Below, piece after piece: positions 17,711 through 25,771 of a stretch of DNA of 64,000 nucleotides. The stretch is taken from positions 8,432,001 through 8,496,000 of the forward strand of contig NZ_CP107958.1 in the NCBI RefSeq assembly GCF_036075115.1, written 5' to 3'. Below the pieces are notes generated by a model that was given only the letters and a program-made list of their open reading frames with translations, was not told the origin of the DNA and made no database searches. How positions within the stretch are numbered: the stretch's first letter is position 1; every line of letters starts with the position of its first letter. This DNA is from Streptomyces sp. NBC_00377. GTDB lineage: Bacteria; Actinomycetota; Actinomycetes; Streptomycetales; Streptomycetaceae. Made by a program: the position numbers and the translations under genes.

Positions 17711-17853
17711 GTCGGCCGGTGCGGGCGCGCGGTGAGCCGGTCCGCGCGCACGACCCGCCAGACTCGGCCCCGTACCGGCGCGGTTGAAGGGGTCCGACCG
17801 TCACGCCCATGGGAAAGCCGGTGGTCCGCGATACGAGACCGGTCGGATTTGCC

Positions 17854-17883
17854 TTGACTGCCGTCGCGGACGGCTGCCACGAT
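17854..17883 (+). promoter_or_regulatory. housekeeping-type promoter of the ssuE leader
   Basis: TTGACT (17854-17859) and CACGAT (17878-17883) are separated by 18 bp. Transcription should start at or next to the ATG of the leader peptide at 17891, so that message would be leaderless. Confidence 0.65.
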
Positions 17884-17890
17884 CAATGAC

Positions 17891-17974
17891 ATGCAGATGC
17901 GACTGGACCTCACGCGGCGACGCCATGTCGACCTCGCGCGCGTCTCCAGTGCCTCCTGTTGCGCCGCGGCCTGA
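17891..17974 (+). CDS. cysteine-containing leader peptide of the sulfur-assimilation type (27 aa)
   Basis: The peptide runs MQMRLDLTRRRHVDLARV and ends SSASCCAAA. The LDLTRRxHVDLARV core followed by Cys codons is the pattern of actinobacterial leader peptides ahead of cysteine and sulfonate-sulfur genes. Two adjacent Cys codons sit four and five codons before the stop. It has no ribosome site and should be read from the first base of the transcript. It is the likely Cys-sensing element for ssuE, 335 bp downstream. The two Cys codons would stall ribosomes when charged tRNA-Cys is scarce, which is inference by analogy with attenuators. Confidence 0.82.
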   Translation: MQMRLDLTRRRHVDLARVSSASCCAAA

Positions 17975-18048
17975 TCCCCTTCTCGCGATCCGCCGCGCTT
18001 TTCCTTCTTCCCGGCTTCCCGGCCGAATTCATCACGGCCGCCCACTTC

Positions 18049-18246
18049 ATGGCGTCCGCAAGCCCCTCGGCGGCCTGTGCGCGCCACGAACGCGACGTGC
18101 CCGGGAACATTCCGCTCCAGGAATTCCGCATGTCCGCCGCGGTCGTGGGCTTCGCCTGCTCCGGGACCGGGTGGTTCCGGGAGCACGCCCTGCCCCGGGT
18201 GTGCGACGGAAGTGGCGAACCGCCCGAATCCGCCCGGTACTTCTGA
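18049..18246 (+). CDS. small hypothetical ORF inside the ssuE leader (65 aa, doubtful)
   Basis: An open frame from ATG 18049 (open further up to about 17959) has good third-position GC bias and ends TGA at 18246, just before the hairpin at 18259. It includes NIPLQEFRMSAAVVGFA and GWFREHALPRV. No ribosome site is evident and I recognise no family. It could be a remnant of a gene once placed between the leader and ssuE, or a real small protein. Confidence 0.3.
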   Translation: MASASPSAACARHERDVPGNIPLQEFRMSAAVVGFACSGTGWFREHALPRVCDGSGEPPESARYF

Positions 18247-18258
18247 CCACCTCCAACC

Positions 18259-18286
18259 GGGGCGCCCGGCTAAGCCGGGTCGCCCC
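18259..18286 (+). terminator. strong hairpin directly before ssuE, candidate attenuator
   Basis: GGGGCG-CCCGGC (18259-18270), loop TAA, then GCCGGG-T-CGCCCC (18274-18286) give a 12-bp stem with one bulged base. It ends 22 bases before the ssuE ATG, so it lies between the leader peptide and the structural gene. It may be an attenuator or the terminator of the preceding small ORF. It has no T run. Confidence 0.65.
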
Positions 18287-18308
18287 GCGCTCCTTCGAAA
18301 GAGGATTC

Positions 18309-18863
18309 ATGGCCACCGTCCTGTCCGTCTCCGGCAGTCCTTCCGTCTCCTCCCGCACCGGCCGTCTGCTGCGCCACCTCGACCAGCGGCTCGCCGCCCA
18401 GGGGCACGAGGTGATCCCGCTCGACGTCCGTACGATCCCCGCCGAGGCGCTGCTCGGCGCGGACTTCCGTCACCCGGCCATCGTCGAGGCGACCGAGCTG
18501 GTGGCGCGCGCCGACGGCGTCGTCGTGGGCACCCCGGTCTACAAGGCGTCATACTCCGGTGTCCTCAAGGCGCTCCTCGACCTGCTCCCGCAGTACGCGC
18601 TGACCGGCAAGACGGTCCTGCCCCTGGCCACGGGCGGCTCCACCGCTCACGTCCTGGCCATCGACTACGCGCTGCGTCCCGTGCTCAACTCCATGGGCGC
18701 GGCCCATGTCGTGCAGGGCTGGTTCACCCTCGACAAGGACATCACCGCCCACGAGGACGGATCCATCACCATCGCCCCGGCCGCCACCGAGGCGCTCACC
18801 CAGGTCGTCGACCAGTTCTCGGCCGCGCTCGGGCGGACGCCGTACCTGGCCGCGGCGAGCTGA
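18309..18863 (+). CDS. ssuE: NADPH-dependent FMN reductase SsuE (184 aa)
   Basis: SsuE supplies reduced FMN to sulfonate monooxygenases. The flavodoxin-like start MATVLSVSGSPSVSSRTGRL holds the FMN phosphate loop SGSPS. VVVGTPVYKASYSGVLKALLD (residues ~76-96) is the canonical flavin-binding segment, and LPLATGGSTAHVLAIDYALRP is the usual SsuE motif. A GAGG site precedes the ATG. The expected sulfonate monooxygenase and transporter genes do not follow, so its partner must be encoded elsewhere. The upstream Cys leader peptide and hairpin indicate control by sulfur or cysteine supply. Confidence 0.92.
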   Translation: MATVLSVSGSPSVSSRTGRLLRHLDQRLAAQGHEVIPLDVRTIPAEALLGADFRHPAIVEATELVARADGVVVGTPVYKASYSGVLKALLDLLPQYALTGKTVLPLATGGSTAHVLAIDYALRPVLNSMGAAHVVQGWFTLDKDITAHEDGSITIAPAATEALTQVVDQFSAALGRTPYLAAAS

Positions 18864-19030
18864 GCGCACGATGCCGTCGCGGGCTGCCGGGGCCTTCCGT
18901 GCGCGCGCCACGACATCGCGGAATTCCATGAGCGGTTCAATCGAATATTCAATTGGCGAACATTCAACTGGCTTTCCCCGGTGGGTTGTCCGTGTCGAAT
19001 TCTTCCCGGTTCGTCATTAGCATGGTCCGT

Positions 19031-19471
19031 ATGAATACGACACCGGAATTCTATGTGGTGAGGGAGGGCGACTCGCTCTCCAAAATCGCGGTCAAGTTCC
19101 ATGTGACACTGGCCCAGATCACGAAGTGGAACCCTCAGATCAAGAATCCGAACGTGATCCACGTGGGCCAGCGGGTCCGCGTGACGGAGCCGGCCACCGT
19201 GCCGGCCGCCGACGACGAGCCCTTCCCCGGCAAGGACTTCTTCCAGTCGTCCGTGAGCAGCCCGATCATCGAGGTCATGGGCTGGCGCCTCGTCGAGGAG
19301 GGCTGCTCGGCCTATCCCGACGAGCCGGATCTCCAGTGGAGCGAGGACGATCGCAGGTCCTACGCCAAGTGGCAGCGCAAGCTCGGCTTCACGGGCGGCG
19401 ACGCGGACGGCACCCCGGGGCGGCAGTCCTGGGAGCGGCTCCACGTACCCGCCCTCCACATGAGCGAATAG
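19031..19471 (+). CDS. LysM-domain peptidoglycan-binding protein (146 aa)
   Basis: Residues ~7-52 are a LysM domain: FYVVREGDSLSKIAVKF, then TLAQITKWNPQIKNPNVI and HVGQRVRV. The C-terminal part (SYAKWQRKLGFTGG, DADGTPGRQSWERLHVP) matches the wall-binding module of Streptomyces and phage endolysin-like proteins. There is no signal peptide and no catalytic domain. Such stand-alone proteins may act with a lysin or a contractile injection particle; no such genes are near. TAGCAT (19018-19023) lies seven bases before ATG 19031, which suggests a leaderless message. An in-frame ATG at 19022 is the alternative. Confidence 0.8.
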   Translation: MNTTPEFYVVREGDSLSKIAVKFHVTLAQITKWNPQIKNPNVIHVGQRVRVTEPATVPAADDEPFPGKDFFQSSVSSPIIEVMGWRLVEEGCSAYPDEPDLQWSEDDRRSYAKWQRKLGFTGGDADGTPGRQSWERLHVPALHMSE

Positions 19472-19499
19472 CCCGCCCCGTCGGCGACGGAGATCGGCG

Positions 19500-20732
19500 A
19501 TGGACAACTCCGCGGCGGTCGATGAGGACCTCTCGGCCCGTACGCGCCGAGGGCGCGCGGTGAAGCCGCGCACCCGACCGCCGCGCTCGCCCTGGCGGGC
19601 ACGGGCCACGGCCCGTCTCGCCGCTCTCGAAGCGCAGTTGAAACGCCAGGAGGCAAGGCCTCGCCCCGACGGCCGCAAGGCCCTCCTCGAGGGAATGCGA
19701 GGCCATCTCGAAAAGGCCCGTGCTGCTGCGGACGAGAGATTCGGATGGCGGCGGCCCTGGTCGGGCGCGACCGCCCGCGAGGGCGTCTGGGCCAATCTGC
19801 GCGACGCCGACGTGCTCCTGCTCCAGCTGGTGTCCGACGCGGAGGCCGCGGGCCGCGCCGGCGAGGTCCTGGCACTGGTCCGGCGCCATCTGGACAAGGA
19901 CAACCCCCAGCGCGTCAGGCTCGCCCAGCGGATCGGGCACATCGTCTCCGTGGGCCCGACGCCGAGCGACCGGGCGCTCATGGTCCGGGCGCTCGACGGC
20001 GCGTACGAGAACCTGGACGCCGAACTGGCCCGGGTCCGCAGCCTGCGCAACATCCTGTGGACCGCCACCTTCGTGGTCCTTCTCGGTGTGACGGGCCTCG
20101 CCCTCTACGGCTGGTTCTTCCCGAGTTCGCTGAGTCTGTGCTTCACGCCCAAAGCCGGCCCCGACGACACGCAGGTGATGGACGTCGTGTGCCCCAGCAA
20201 GGACTACCCGACCGCGATGAAGGGCAGGTCCGCCGGCAGCCACGCCCTGCCGAGGGACATCCTCACGGTCGAGATCGCCGGGCTGGCCGGCGCGGCCCTC
20301 ACCGTCATCGCCTCACTGCGGCGCATACGGGGCACCAGCGCCCCCTACATGCTGCCCCTGGCCTCGGCGGTGCTGAAGTTCCCCACCGGCGCCCTCTCGG
20401 CCTTCCTCGGCGTACTGCTGATCAGGGGTGCCTTCGTCCCCGGGCTCAGCGACCTGGACAGCAGAGCGCAGGTCCTCGCCTGGGCCGCGGTCTTCGGCGC
20501 CGCGCAGCACCTGGTCACCCGCCTGGTCGACGAACGCGCACAGATGACCCTGTCGGAAGTGGGCCGGCCGACCGGCGCGGGCGCCGACCCCGAGACCGCC
20601 GCGCTCGGCGCGAGCGGCGGCGACGAGCAGCCCGGGACAGCCGGGGCGCCGGCCGCGGACAGCGACGGCGAAGGGCGCCGCGAACCGGCCGGGACGTCAC
20701 CCGGCCAGCGCGCCGAGGTGCGCGGCGCGTGA
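19500..20732 (+). CDS. membrane protein of unknown function (410 aa)
   Basis: The N-terminal ~190 residues are hydrophilic, Arg-rich and helical (ARATARLAALEAQLKRQEAR looks like a coiled coil). Hydrophobic segments follow: ILWTATFVVLLGVTGLALYG, VEIAGLAGAALTVIASL, LKFPTGALSAFLGVLLIRG and VLAWAAVFGAAQHLVTRLV. A Cys pair (LSLCF, VVCPS) lies between the first two, probably outside the cell. GGAGA sits upstream of the ATG. The last 36 bp overlap the convergent dehydrogenase gene. It follows the LysM gene by 28 bp and may be cotranscribed. I do not recognise a family. Confidence 0.75.
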   Translation: MDNSAAVDEDLSARTRRGRAVKPRTRPPRSPWRARATARLAALEAQLKRQEARPRPDGRKALLEGMRGHLEKARAAADERFGWRRPWSGATAREGVWANLRDADVLLLQLVSDAEAAGRAGEVLALVRRHLDKDNPQRVRLAQRIGHIVSVGPTPSDRALMVRALDGAYENLDAELARVRSLRNILWTATFVVLLGVTGLALYGWFFPSSLSLCFTPKAGPDDTQVMDVVCPSKDYPTAMKGRSAGSHALPRDILTVEIAGLAGAALTVIASLRRIRGTSAPYMLPLASAVLKFPTGALSAFLGVLLIRGAFVPGLSDLDSRAQVLAWAAVFGAAQHLVTRLVDERAQMTLSEVGRPTGAGADPETAALGASGGDEQPGTAGAPAADSDGEGRREPAGTSPGQRAEVRGA

Positions 20733-21725
20733 CTCCCGTGTCTGGGCCTGGACCATGAGGAACAGGGCTTCCCTCGCGAGACGTTGGGCCCTGCCGGTCA
20801 GCAGCATGGAGCGGCCGCCTCCGGTCACCACCGCCGCCGTGGTGGCGGCCTGCATCACCCCGTGGGCCCGGGTCCTCAGGGCCAGGCGCTCCGAAAGGTG
20901 TTCCTGGGGTCCCGCACGGTCGGCCAGGGCGTAGGCCCGGGCGCGGACGGCCGTGAGACGGGCGCGCAGCGGGGCCGCCGTGTTCTCGTCCAGCAGGGTG
21001 AGGGCCGTCTCCGTGATGCCGAATACCGCCGGGTTGGCGTCGACGGTCTTCGCGCGGTCCGTGGCCGCCCACTGCGCGTAGGGGATGCGCAGCACGACCG
21101 CCTCCTCCGGCAGCCACAGGCCGTCCAGCTCGAGCGACACCGTACGGGTCGCGGTGAGGGCGGCGAGGCGCATCGGGGCCGACGCCCGCAGACCCGGCTG
21201 CTCCCGCGCCTCGGCGAAGGCGAACAGGGCCTCGTCCGAGTCCGTGACCCCGGCGAGGAGCATCACGTCGTTCAGGCCCCACCCCGTGTACCAGGGGACC
21301 GTGCCGTCGAAGCGCCGGCCGCCCCGCTCCCGGGAGACCCGGACGGGGAGACGCGGGTGAGCCCGCAGATGCGCGTACGCCACCCCGGAGAGCAGCTCGC
21401 CCGAGGCCAGCCGGCCCAGCAGGCGTTCGCGCGCCGGGCCCTCGCTCCTGGCCAGCGTGCCCACCGGTGTGTGGTGCTGTGTCTGCACGAACCAGGTCGA
21501 GCAGCACGCCCCGGCCAGGATCTCCGCCGTCTCGCGCGTCACCGCGGCGGGCGCCGCGGCCCCGCCCCACTCCTTCGGCGCGTTCAGCCCGAGCAGACCC
21601 GAGCGCCTGATCTCCGCGAGGTGGCCCGCGGGGACCTCCCCCTGGTCGACGCGTTCGGCGTGCGGGGCGAGGAGGTCGTCCGCGAGGCGGCGGGCGCGGG
21701 CGACGAGGGGGTGCGCGGCGGTCAT
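20697..21725 (-). CDS. acyl-CoA dehydrogenase-family protein (342 aa)
   Basis: The protein has the acyl-CoA dehydrogenase outline: N-terminal helices (RLADDLLAPHAERVDQGEVP, GLLGLNAPKEWGG), a middle beta domain (RFDGTVPWYTGWGLND, FALL-type strand DEALFAFAEA) and a C-terminal helical domain (MQAATTAAVVTGGGRSML, AQRLAREALFLMVQAQT). The usual catalytic Glu is not obvious. QAQTRESRAAHLGAL at the end matches acyl-CoA dehydrogenase-like oxidoreductases such as HpaC or DszC relatives. It is 342 aa, a little short for the family. The gene overlaps the convergent membrane-protein gene at its 3' end. Confidence 0.82.
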   Translation of the reverse strand: MTAAHPLVARARRLADDLLAPHAERVDQGEVPAGHLAEIRRSGLLGLNAPKEWGGAAAPAAVTRETAEILAGACCSTWFVQTQHHTPVGTLARSEGPARERLLGRLASGELLSGVAYAHLRAHPRLPVRVSRERGGRRFDGTVPWYTGWGLNDVMLLAGVTDSDEALFAFAEAREQPGLRASAPMRLAALTATRTVSLELDGLWLPEEAVVLRIPYAQWAATDRAKTVDANPAVFGITETALTLLDENTAAPLRARLTAVRARAYALADRAGPQEHLSERLALRTRAHGVMQAATTAAVVTGGGRSMLLTGRAQRLAREALFLMVQAQTRESRAAHLGALAG

Positions 21726-21827
21726 GGGCAGGATTCTTCCGCTTCCGTGGCGCGGGGTGTCGATCCGGAGGGCCGCCGTTCGTGTAGGAGGTGACAGAAC
21801 GGCACGACGACCCGGAGGACGTCATGA

Positions 21828-22424
21828 AGCACTACCTGCCGGCTCCTCGCCGAGCTGATGCCGGACGAGCCCGAGGTCACCGGCCTGCTGGCGCTGATGC
21901 TGCTCGTCCGGTCCCGCCGGGCCGCGCGGGAGGACGCCGACGGCACGCTCGTCCCGCTGCCCGAGCAGGACCGCGGCCGATGGGACCGGGAACTGGTCGC
22001 GGAAGGACAGTCACTCGTCCGTGCCTGTCTGCGCCGCGGCCGGCCCGGGCCGTACCAGATCCAGGCCGCGATCCAGGCCGTCCACAGCGACGCCCCGACC
22101 GCCGCGGACACCGACTGGCGGCAGATCCTGCGGCTGTACGACCAGCTCATGGCCCTCGCCCCGAGTCCGGTCGTGGCGCTGAACCGGGCGGTCGCCGTGG
22201 CGCAGACCCAGGGGCCGGCCCGGGCCCTCGACCTCGTGGACGCGCTGGACCTCGGCGGCTACCACGTCTGGCACGCGGTACGCGCGGACCTGCTGCGCCG
22301 TCTGGACCGGGTCACCGAAGCCCGGCATGCCTACGACGAGGCTCTGGCGCTGAGCCGGAGCCCGGCGGAACGGGCCTTCCTCGACCGGCGCGGACGCGCT
22401 CTGGCAACGGACGCCGACGAATAG
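21828..22424 (+). pseudogene. C-terminal remnant of an ECF42-type sigma factor
   Basis: The surviving ~198 codons match the TPR-like C-terminal extension of ECF42 sigma factors: RLLAELMPDEPEVTGLLAL, EQDRGRWDRELVAEG, GPYQIQAAIQAVHS, PSPVVALNRAVAVA and SPAERAFLDRRGRAL. Both sigma domains (about 180-200 residues) are missing. In frame, sequence begins right after a TGA at 21825-21827. Just upstream a good ribosome site (GGAGGACGTC) and ATGAAG at 21824 look like the start of the YCII-type gene that usually precedes these sigmas. A deletion joining the two genes explains both. A separately translated domain from ATG 21858 cannot be excluded. Confidence 0.75.
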
Positions 22425-22443
22425 TCGTCGTTCCGGGAATGTA

Positions 22444-22472
22444 TTTTGGCGGACGAAAGGTTGGTATATACA
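22444..22472 (+). promoter_or_regulatory. candidate promoter and palindrome before the aldehyde dehydrogenase
   Basis: TTTTGG (22444-22449) and TATACA (22467-22472) are 17 bp apart in a locally AT-rich stretch. The palindrome GTATATAC (22464-22471) overlaps the -10. Transcription would start about 57 bases before the GTG start. Confidence 0.5.
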
Positions 22473-22535
22473 TCGAGCTGACCGCTCGCACCGAGAACCC
22501 AGGGCCGCGAGGCCCGTGCACCCCAGCGAGGCACC

Positions 22536-23861
22536 GTGACCACCGCCGCCACTCCCGAGCAGCCCGCCGACGTCGTAGCCCGGCTGCGTGCCGCCTTCCG
22601 CACCGGACGCACCAAGCCCGTCGCCTGGCGCACACAGCAGCTGCGCCACCTGCGCGCGCTGCTCACGGAGCAGGGCGCCGAACTGGCCGACGCGCTCCAC
22701 GCCGACCTGGGCAAGAGCTCCGCCGAGGCCTACCGGACCGAGATCGACTTCACGGTCCGGGAGATAGACCACACCCTCGAGCACCTGGACGCGTGGCTGC
22801 GCCCCGAGCCGGCCCCGGTCCCTGCCCATCTGGGGGCCGACGCGAGCGCCTGGACGCAGTACGACCCGCTCGGCGTCGTCCTCGTCATCGCGCCCTGGAA
22901 CTACCCCGCCCAGCTGCTGCTCGCCCCGCTGGTCGGCGCCCTCGCCGCCGGCAACGCGGTCGTCGTGAAGCCCAGCGAGCTCGCCCCCGCCACCTCCGCG
23001 GCGCTGGCCCGCCTGCTGCCGGCGCGTCTCGACACCGACGCGGTCGCCGTCGTCGAGGGCGGGGTGCCGGAGACCACCGCGCTGCTGGCCGAGCGCTTCG
23101 ACCACATCTTCTACACCGGCAACGGCGCCGTCGGCCGCATCGTCCTGCGCGCCGCCGCCGAGCACCTCACTCCCGTCACCCTCGAACTCGGCGGCAAGTC
23201 CCCGGCGTTCGTCGACCGCGACGCCGATCTCACCGTCGTCGCGGACCGGTTGGCGCGCGGCAAGTTCCTCAACGCCGGCCAGACCTGCGTCGCCCCCGAC
23301 TACGTCCTCACCGACCCGGAGACGGCCGCGGCCCTCGAACCCCTGCTGGCCCACGCGGTCGAGACGCTCTACGGCACCGACCCGCAGAGCTCCGCCGCCT
23401 ACAGCCGTATCGTCAACGAACGTCACTTCGACCGGCTCACCGGTCTGCTCGACTCCGGCCGGATCGTGGTCGGCGGCGGCGCCGACCGCACGGACAAGTA
23501 CCTCGCGCCCACCGTGCTCGCCGACGTCGACCCCGGCTCGCCCGTCATGCGGGAGGAGATCTTCGGCCCGATCCTGCCGATCGTCACCGTGGACGGCCTG
23601 GACGAGGCGATCGCCTTCATCAACGACCGGGACAAGCCCCTCGCCTTGTACGTCTTCACCGAGTCCGACGGCACCCGCGCCCGCATCGCCGCGCAGACGT
23701 CCTCCGGCGGCCTCGGGTTCGGCCTCCCGCTCGCCCATCTCACCGTCTCCGACCTGCCGTTCGGCGGGGTGGGCGAGAGCGGCATGGGCAGCTACCACGG
23801 GCGCTACTCCATCGAGACGTTCAGCCACCGCAAGGCGGTCCTGGAGAAGCCGCTGCACTGA
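22536..23861 (+). CDS. aldehyde dehydrogenase, class 3 type (441 aa)
   Basis: This is an NAD(P)-dependent aldehyde dehydrogenase. VIAPWNYPAQLLLAPLVGAL (residues ~112-131) is the family signature, followed by VVVKPSELAPATSAAL. The general base Glu217 is in TLELGGKSP and the nucleophile Cys251 in NAGQTCVAPDY. EEIFGPILPIVTV and FGGVGESGMGSYHG complete the pattern. Lack of the usual N-terminal extension and about 440 residues indicate the ALDH3 or coniferyl-aldehyde type. The start is a GTG. It is the first intact gene after the sigma remnant and has its own promoter candidate. Confidence 0.94.
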   Translation: MTTAATPEQPADVVARLRAAFRTGRTKPVAWRTQQLRHLRALLTEQGAELADALHADLGKSSAEAYRTEIDFTVREIDHTLEHLDAWLRPEPAPVPAHLGADASAWTQYDPLGVVLVIAPWNYPAQLLLAPLVGALAAGNAVVVKPSELAPATSAALARLLPARLDTDAVAVVEGGVPETTALLAERFDHIFYTGNGAVGRIVLRAAAEHLTPVTLELGGKSPAFVDRDADLTVVADRLARGKFLNAGQTCVAPDYVLTDPETAAALEPLLAHAVETLYGTDPQSSAAYSRIVNERHFDRLTGLLDSGRIVVGGGADRTDKYLAPTVLADVDPGSPVMREEIFGPILPIVTVDGLDEAIAFINDRDKPLALYVFTESDGTRARIAAQTSSGGLGFGLPLAHLTVSDLPFGGVGESGMGSYHGRYSIETFSHRKAVLEKPLH

Positions 23862-23966
23862 GCGGCGCGGGATGCGAGCGGTCGGCGCAGCGGGCGAAAA
23901 CGGACGGGAGCGGACGGGAGTGGGCGGAAGTAGCCCGCCAAGCGGCAACCAGAGAACGGGTATTAG

Positions 23967-23998
23967 TCCGGAACGGTACGGTCCGTAGTCCGAAACGG
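23967..23998 (+). promoter_or_regulatory. 22-bp-spaced direct repeats upstream of the small ORF-ECF operon
   Basis: TCCGGAACGG (23967-23976) and TCCGAAACGG (23989-23998) differ at one base and start 22 bp apart, two helical turns. They lie about 130-160 bp before the small ORF that opens the sigma operon. This could be a regulator site or part of an ECF-type promoter. Confidence 0.4.
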
Positions 23999-24129
23999 CC
24001 AATTCCGGCGGCCTTTCGAACCGGGCATGCACGAAACGGCGGCGCCGCACGCCGTGGGGGCAGAAGGTGTGACCGATGCCTTCCGGGGTCCATGGGCCCC
24101 GCACCGCCAGCGGAAGGACCGAAGGGTCC

Positions 24130-24294
24130 GTGAACGACCAGTTCGAACAGCTCGCCCGCGACGTGGCGTTGTCCGTGCTCGCCCTCCGGGTCTTCGGACC
24201 CGGCGTCCTCACCCTCGCGCGCCGGTTCGTCGCCGCGCTCGTGCGGGTGGGCGTCCGGGAGATGGACCATCGGATCCCGGGGGGCGATCGGTGA
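24130..24294 (+). CDS. small protein of a sigma-factor operon (54 aa)
   Basis: This short protein begins MNDQFEQLARDVALSVLALR and continues with FGPGVLTLARRFVAALVRVG. It is amphipathic, with Arg spaced through hydrophobic helices, and has no cysteines. It starts with GTG behind GGAAGG. Its stop overlaps the GTG start of the ECF sigma gene (GTGA), so it is translationally coupled to it. By position it may be a co-regulator or anti-sigma peptide. No family is recognised. Confidence 0.68.
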   Translation: MNDQFEQLARDVALSVLALRVFGPGVLTLARRFVAALVRVGVREMDHRIPGGDR

Positions 24295-24854
24295 CCCAGG
24301 AGGAGTTGCGCCCCGCGGGAAACCCGCGGGCGCCGGAGAAACTGCCCCTGGACTTCAGCGCCTTCCACCAGATGCACCGGCCGCGCTATGTCCGCGAGGC
24401 CGAACGCTGTCTGCGCTCGCGCGCCGACGCCGAGGAGGCCGTGGACGAGGCGTTCGTCCAACTCGCCCGGCAGTGGCCGCGCATACTGCGCGCCGAGAAC
24501 CCGGCCGCCTACGCGTGGCGGGTGATGAAGAACCGTGTCATCGACCACGCCCGGGCCCGCGGCCGGCGCGCCACGCTGATGGACACGGCCGTCTTCGAGA
24601 CGGTCACCCTCCAGGGCGCCGAGGACGCCTTCGAGGTGATCGAGCAGAACCTGCGGCTGTTCCGCGCGATCTCCGCTCTCCCCGAGCGCCAGCGGGACGT
24701 CATCAGACTGCGCTACTGCGAGGGCTACAGCACCGCCGACGTGGCGTTCCACCTGGGGATCACCGAAGCCGGGGTGCGGTCCACCGAGCGCTATGCCAAA
24801 CGCCGTCTGCGGGAGATCTACACAGCGTGCGCCGAGGAGGAGGAGCGGTCATGA
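24291..24854 (+). CDS. ECF-type RNA polymerase sigma factor (187 aa)
   Basis: Region 2 shows YVREAERCLRSRADAEEAVDEAFVQLARQW and NPAAYAWRVMKNRVIDHARA (residues ~36-95). Region 4 shows SALPERQRDVIRLRYCEGYS and the helix-turn-helix ADVAFHLGITEAGVRSTERYAKRRL. The region 2 AEEAVDEAFVQLARQW replaces the usual AEDLVQETFLRAWR helix, so promoter choice may be unusual. Both ends overlap neighbours by four bases (GTGA upstream, ATGA downstream), so three proteins are made in step. No transmembrane anti-sigma factor follows. Confidence 0.88.
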   Translation: MTQEELRPAGNPRAPEKLPLDFSAFHQMHRPRYVREAERCLRSRADAEEAVDEAFVQLARQWPRILRAENPAAYAWRVMKNRVIDHARARGRRATLMDTAVFETVTLQGAEDAFEVIEQNLRLFRAISALPERQRDVIRLRYCEGYSTADVAFHLGITEAGVRSTERYAKRRLREIYTACAEEEERS

Positions 24855-25717
24855 CCTTCGACACCGCGAGCGACATCGACACCCTGCTGGCCGGGGCGCG
24901 CCTCGTGCCCACGGCCGCCTACCGCCGCTCGGACATCGACGCAGCCGAGGCCCGGATCGCCGCCCGGGTCGCGGCCGGCGGCCCCGACGGACCCGCGACC
25001 CGGGTGTGCCCTCAGCGCGCCGCGGCGGCCCGCAGAACGCCGAGGACGCACCCCGCGGCCCGGGACCTGACATCCCTGTGCGAGGCGCTCCTGACCCGCA
25101 CGGGGGCGCTCAAGGGCATCGGCAACTTCCTCGGCAGCGCCCTGCCCGAGCCCTCCGGCGCCCGGATCCTCGGCAGCCTCCTCTACCTGGCCGACTGCGA
25201 GGACAGCGCCCGCTTCTGGTGGCAGTACGGCGCCGGGGCCTCCGACACCGTCTCCTCCTACTGCCTCTACCTCCACCACCGCTCGATGGGCGAGGACATG
25301 GAGGCCGACTGGTGGCTGCGCCACACGGAGATCACCCCCGCCACCCTGAGCCGGGAGGCCACCGAAGTGGAGATCGCCACCGCGCTGCATGTGCTCGGCG
25401 GCCTGCGCCGCGGCGGAAGAGGGCTGCCGGAGGCGTTGCGGGCGCTGGTGGAGTACGTGCCGGCCGTGGTCGGCTTCGTCGACGACGACCTCGAACTCCC
25501 CCTTCCCGACGGCGATCTGGCCGAGATCGTGGAGGAGGTCGTCGCCCATGGCGCCCCGCCCGTGAAGGAGCGCCGGCGTGCCAGGTCCGGCCCGCTGCCC
25601 GAACGCCGGGAGCCGGCCGTGCACACCGTGTCCTCGGCCACCCCCCGCACAGCCAGGCGCTGGAGCCGCGACGTCCAGGAGGCGCTGCGCAAGTGCGAGG
25701 AGAGCGCGGCCTGTTGA
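24851..25717 (+). CDS. 288-aa hypothetical protein coupled to the ECF sigma factor
   Basis: This soluble, mostly helical protein has no membrane segment. A short N-terminal part (TASDIDTLLAGARLVPTAAYR) is followed by an Arg/Ala-rich linker, then a helical domain with ILGSLLYLADCEDSARFWWQ, YGAGASDTVSSYCLYLHHRS and EVEIATALHVLGGL. The Cys and FWWQYGAG segment look like conserved core residues. ATGA overlap with the sigma gene makes it the obvious partner, perhaps a cytoplasmic regulator. I recall similar proteins next to ECF genes in other Streptomyces but no function. Confidence 0.75.
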   Translation: MTFDTASDIDTLLAGARLVPTAAYRRSDIDAAEARIAARVAAGGPDGPATRVCPQRAAAARRTPRTHPAARDLTSLCEALLTRTGALKGIGNFLGSALPEPSGARILGSLLYLADCEDSARFWWQYGAGASDTVSSYCLYLHHRSMGEDMEADWWLRHTEITPATLSREATEVEIATALHVLGGLRRGGRGLPEALRALVEYVPAVVGFVDDDLELPLPDGDLAEIVEEVVAHGAPPVKERRRARSGPLPERREPAVHTVSSATPRTARRWSRDVQEALRKCEESAAC

Positions 25718-25771
25718 GGGTCCACGCCGCCGGCCCGTAGCGGTGTGCGCGATGCGTGCGAGACTGCACGG

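Noticed and set aside
21791..24133. 780-codon plus-strand frame through the sigma remnant and aldehyde dehydrogenase
   Set aside because: After the first ~15 codons it is an out-of-frame Arg/Pro-rich shadow of the dehydrogenase.
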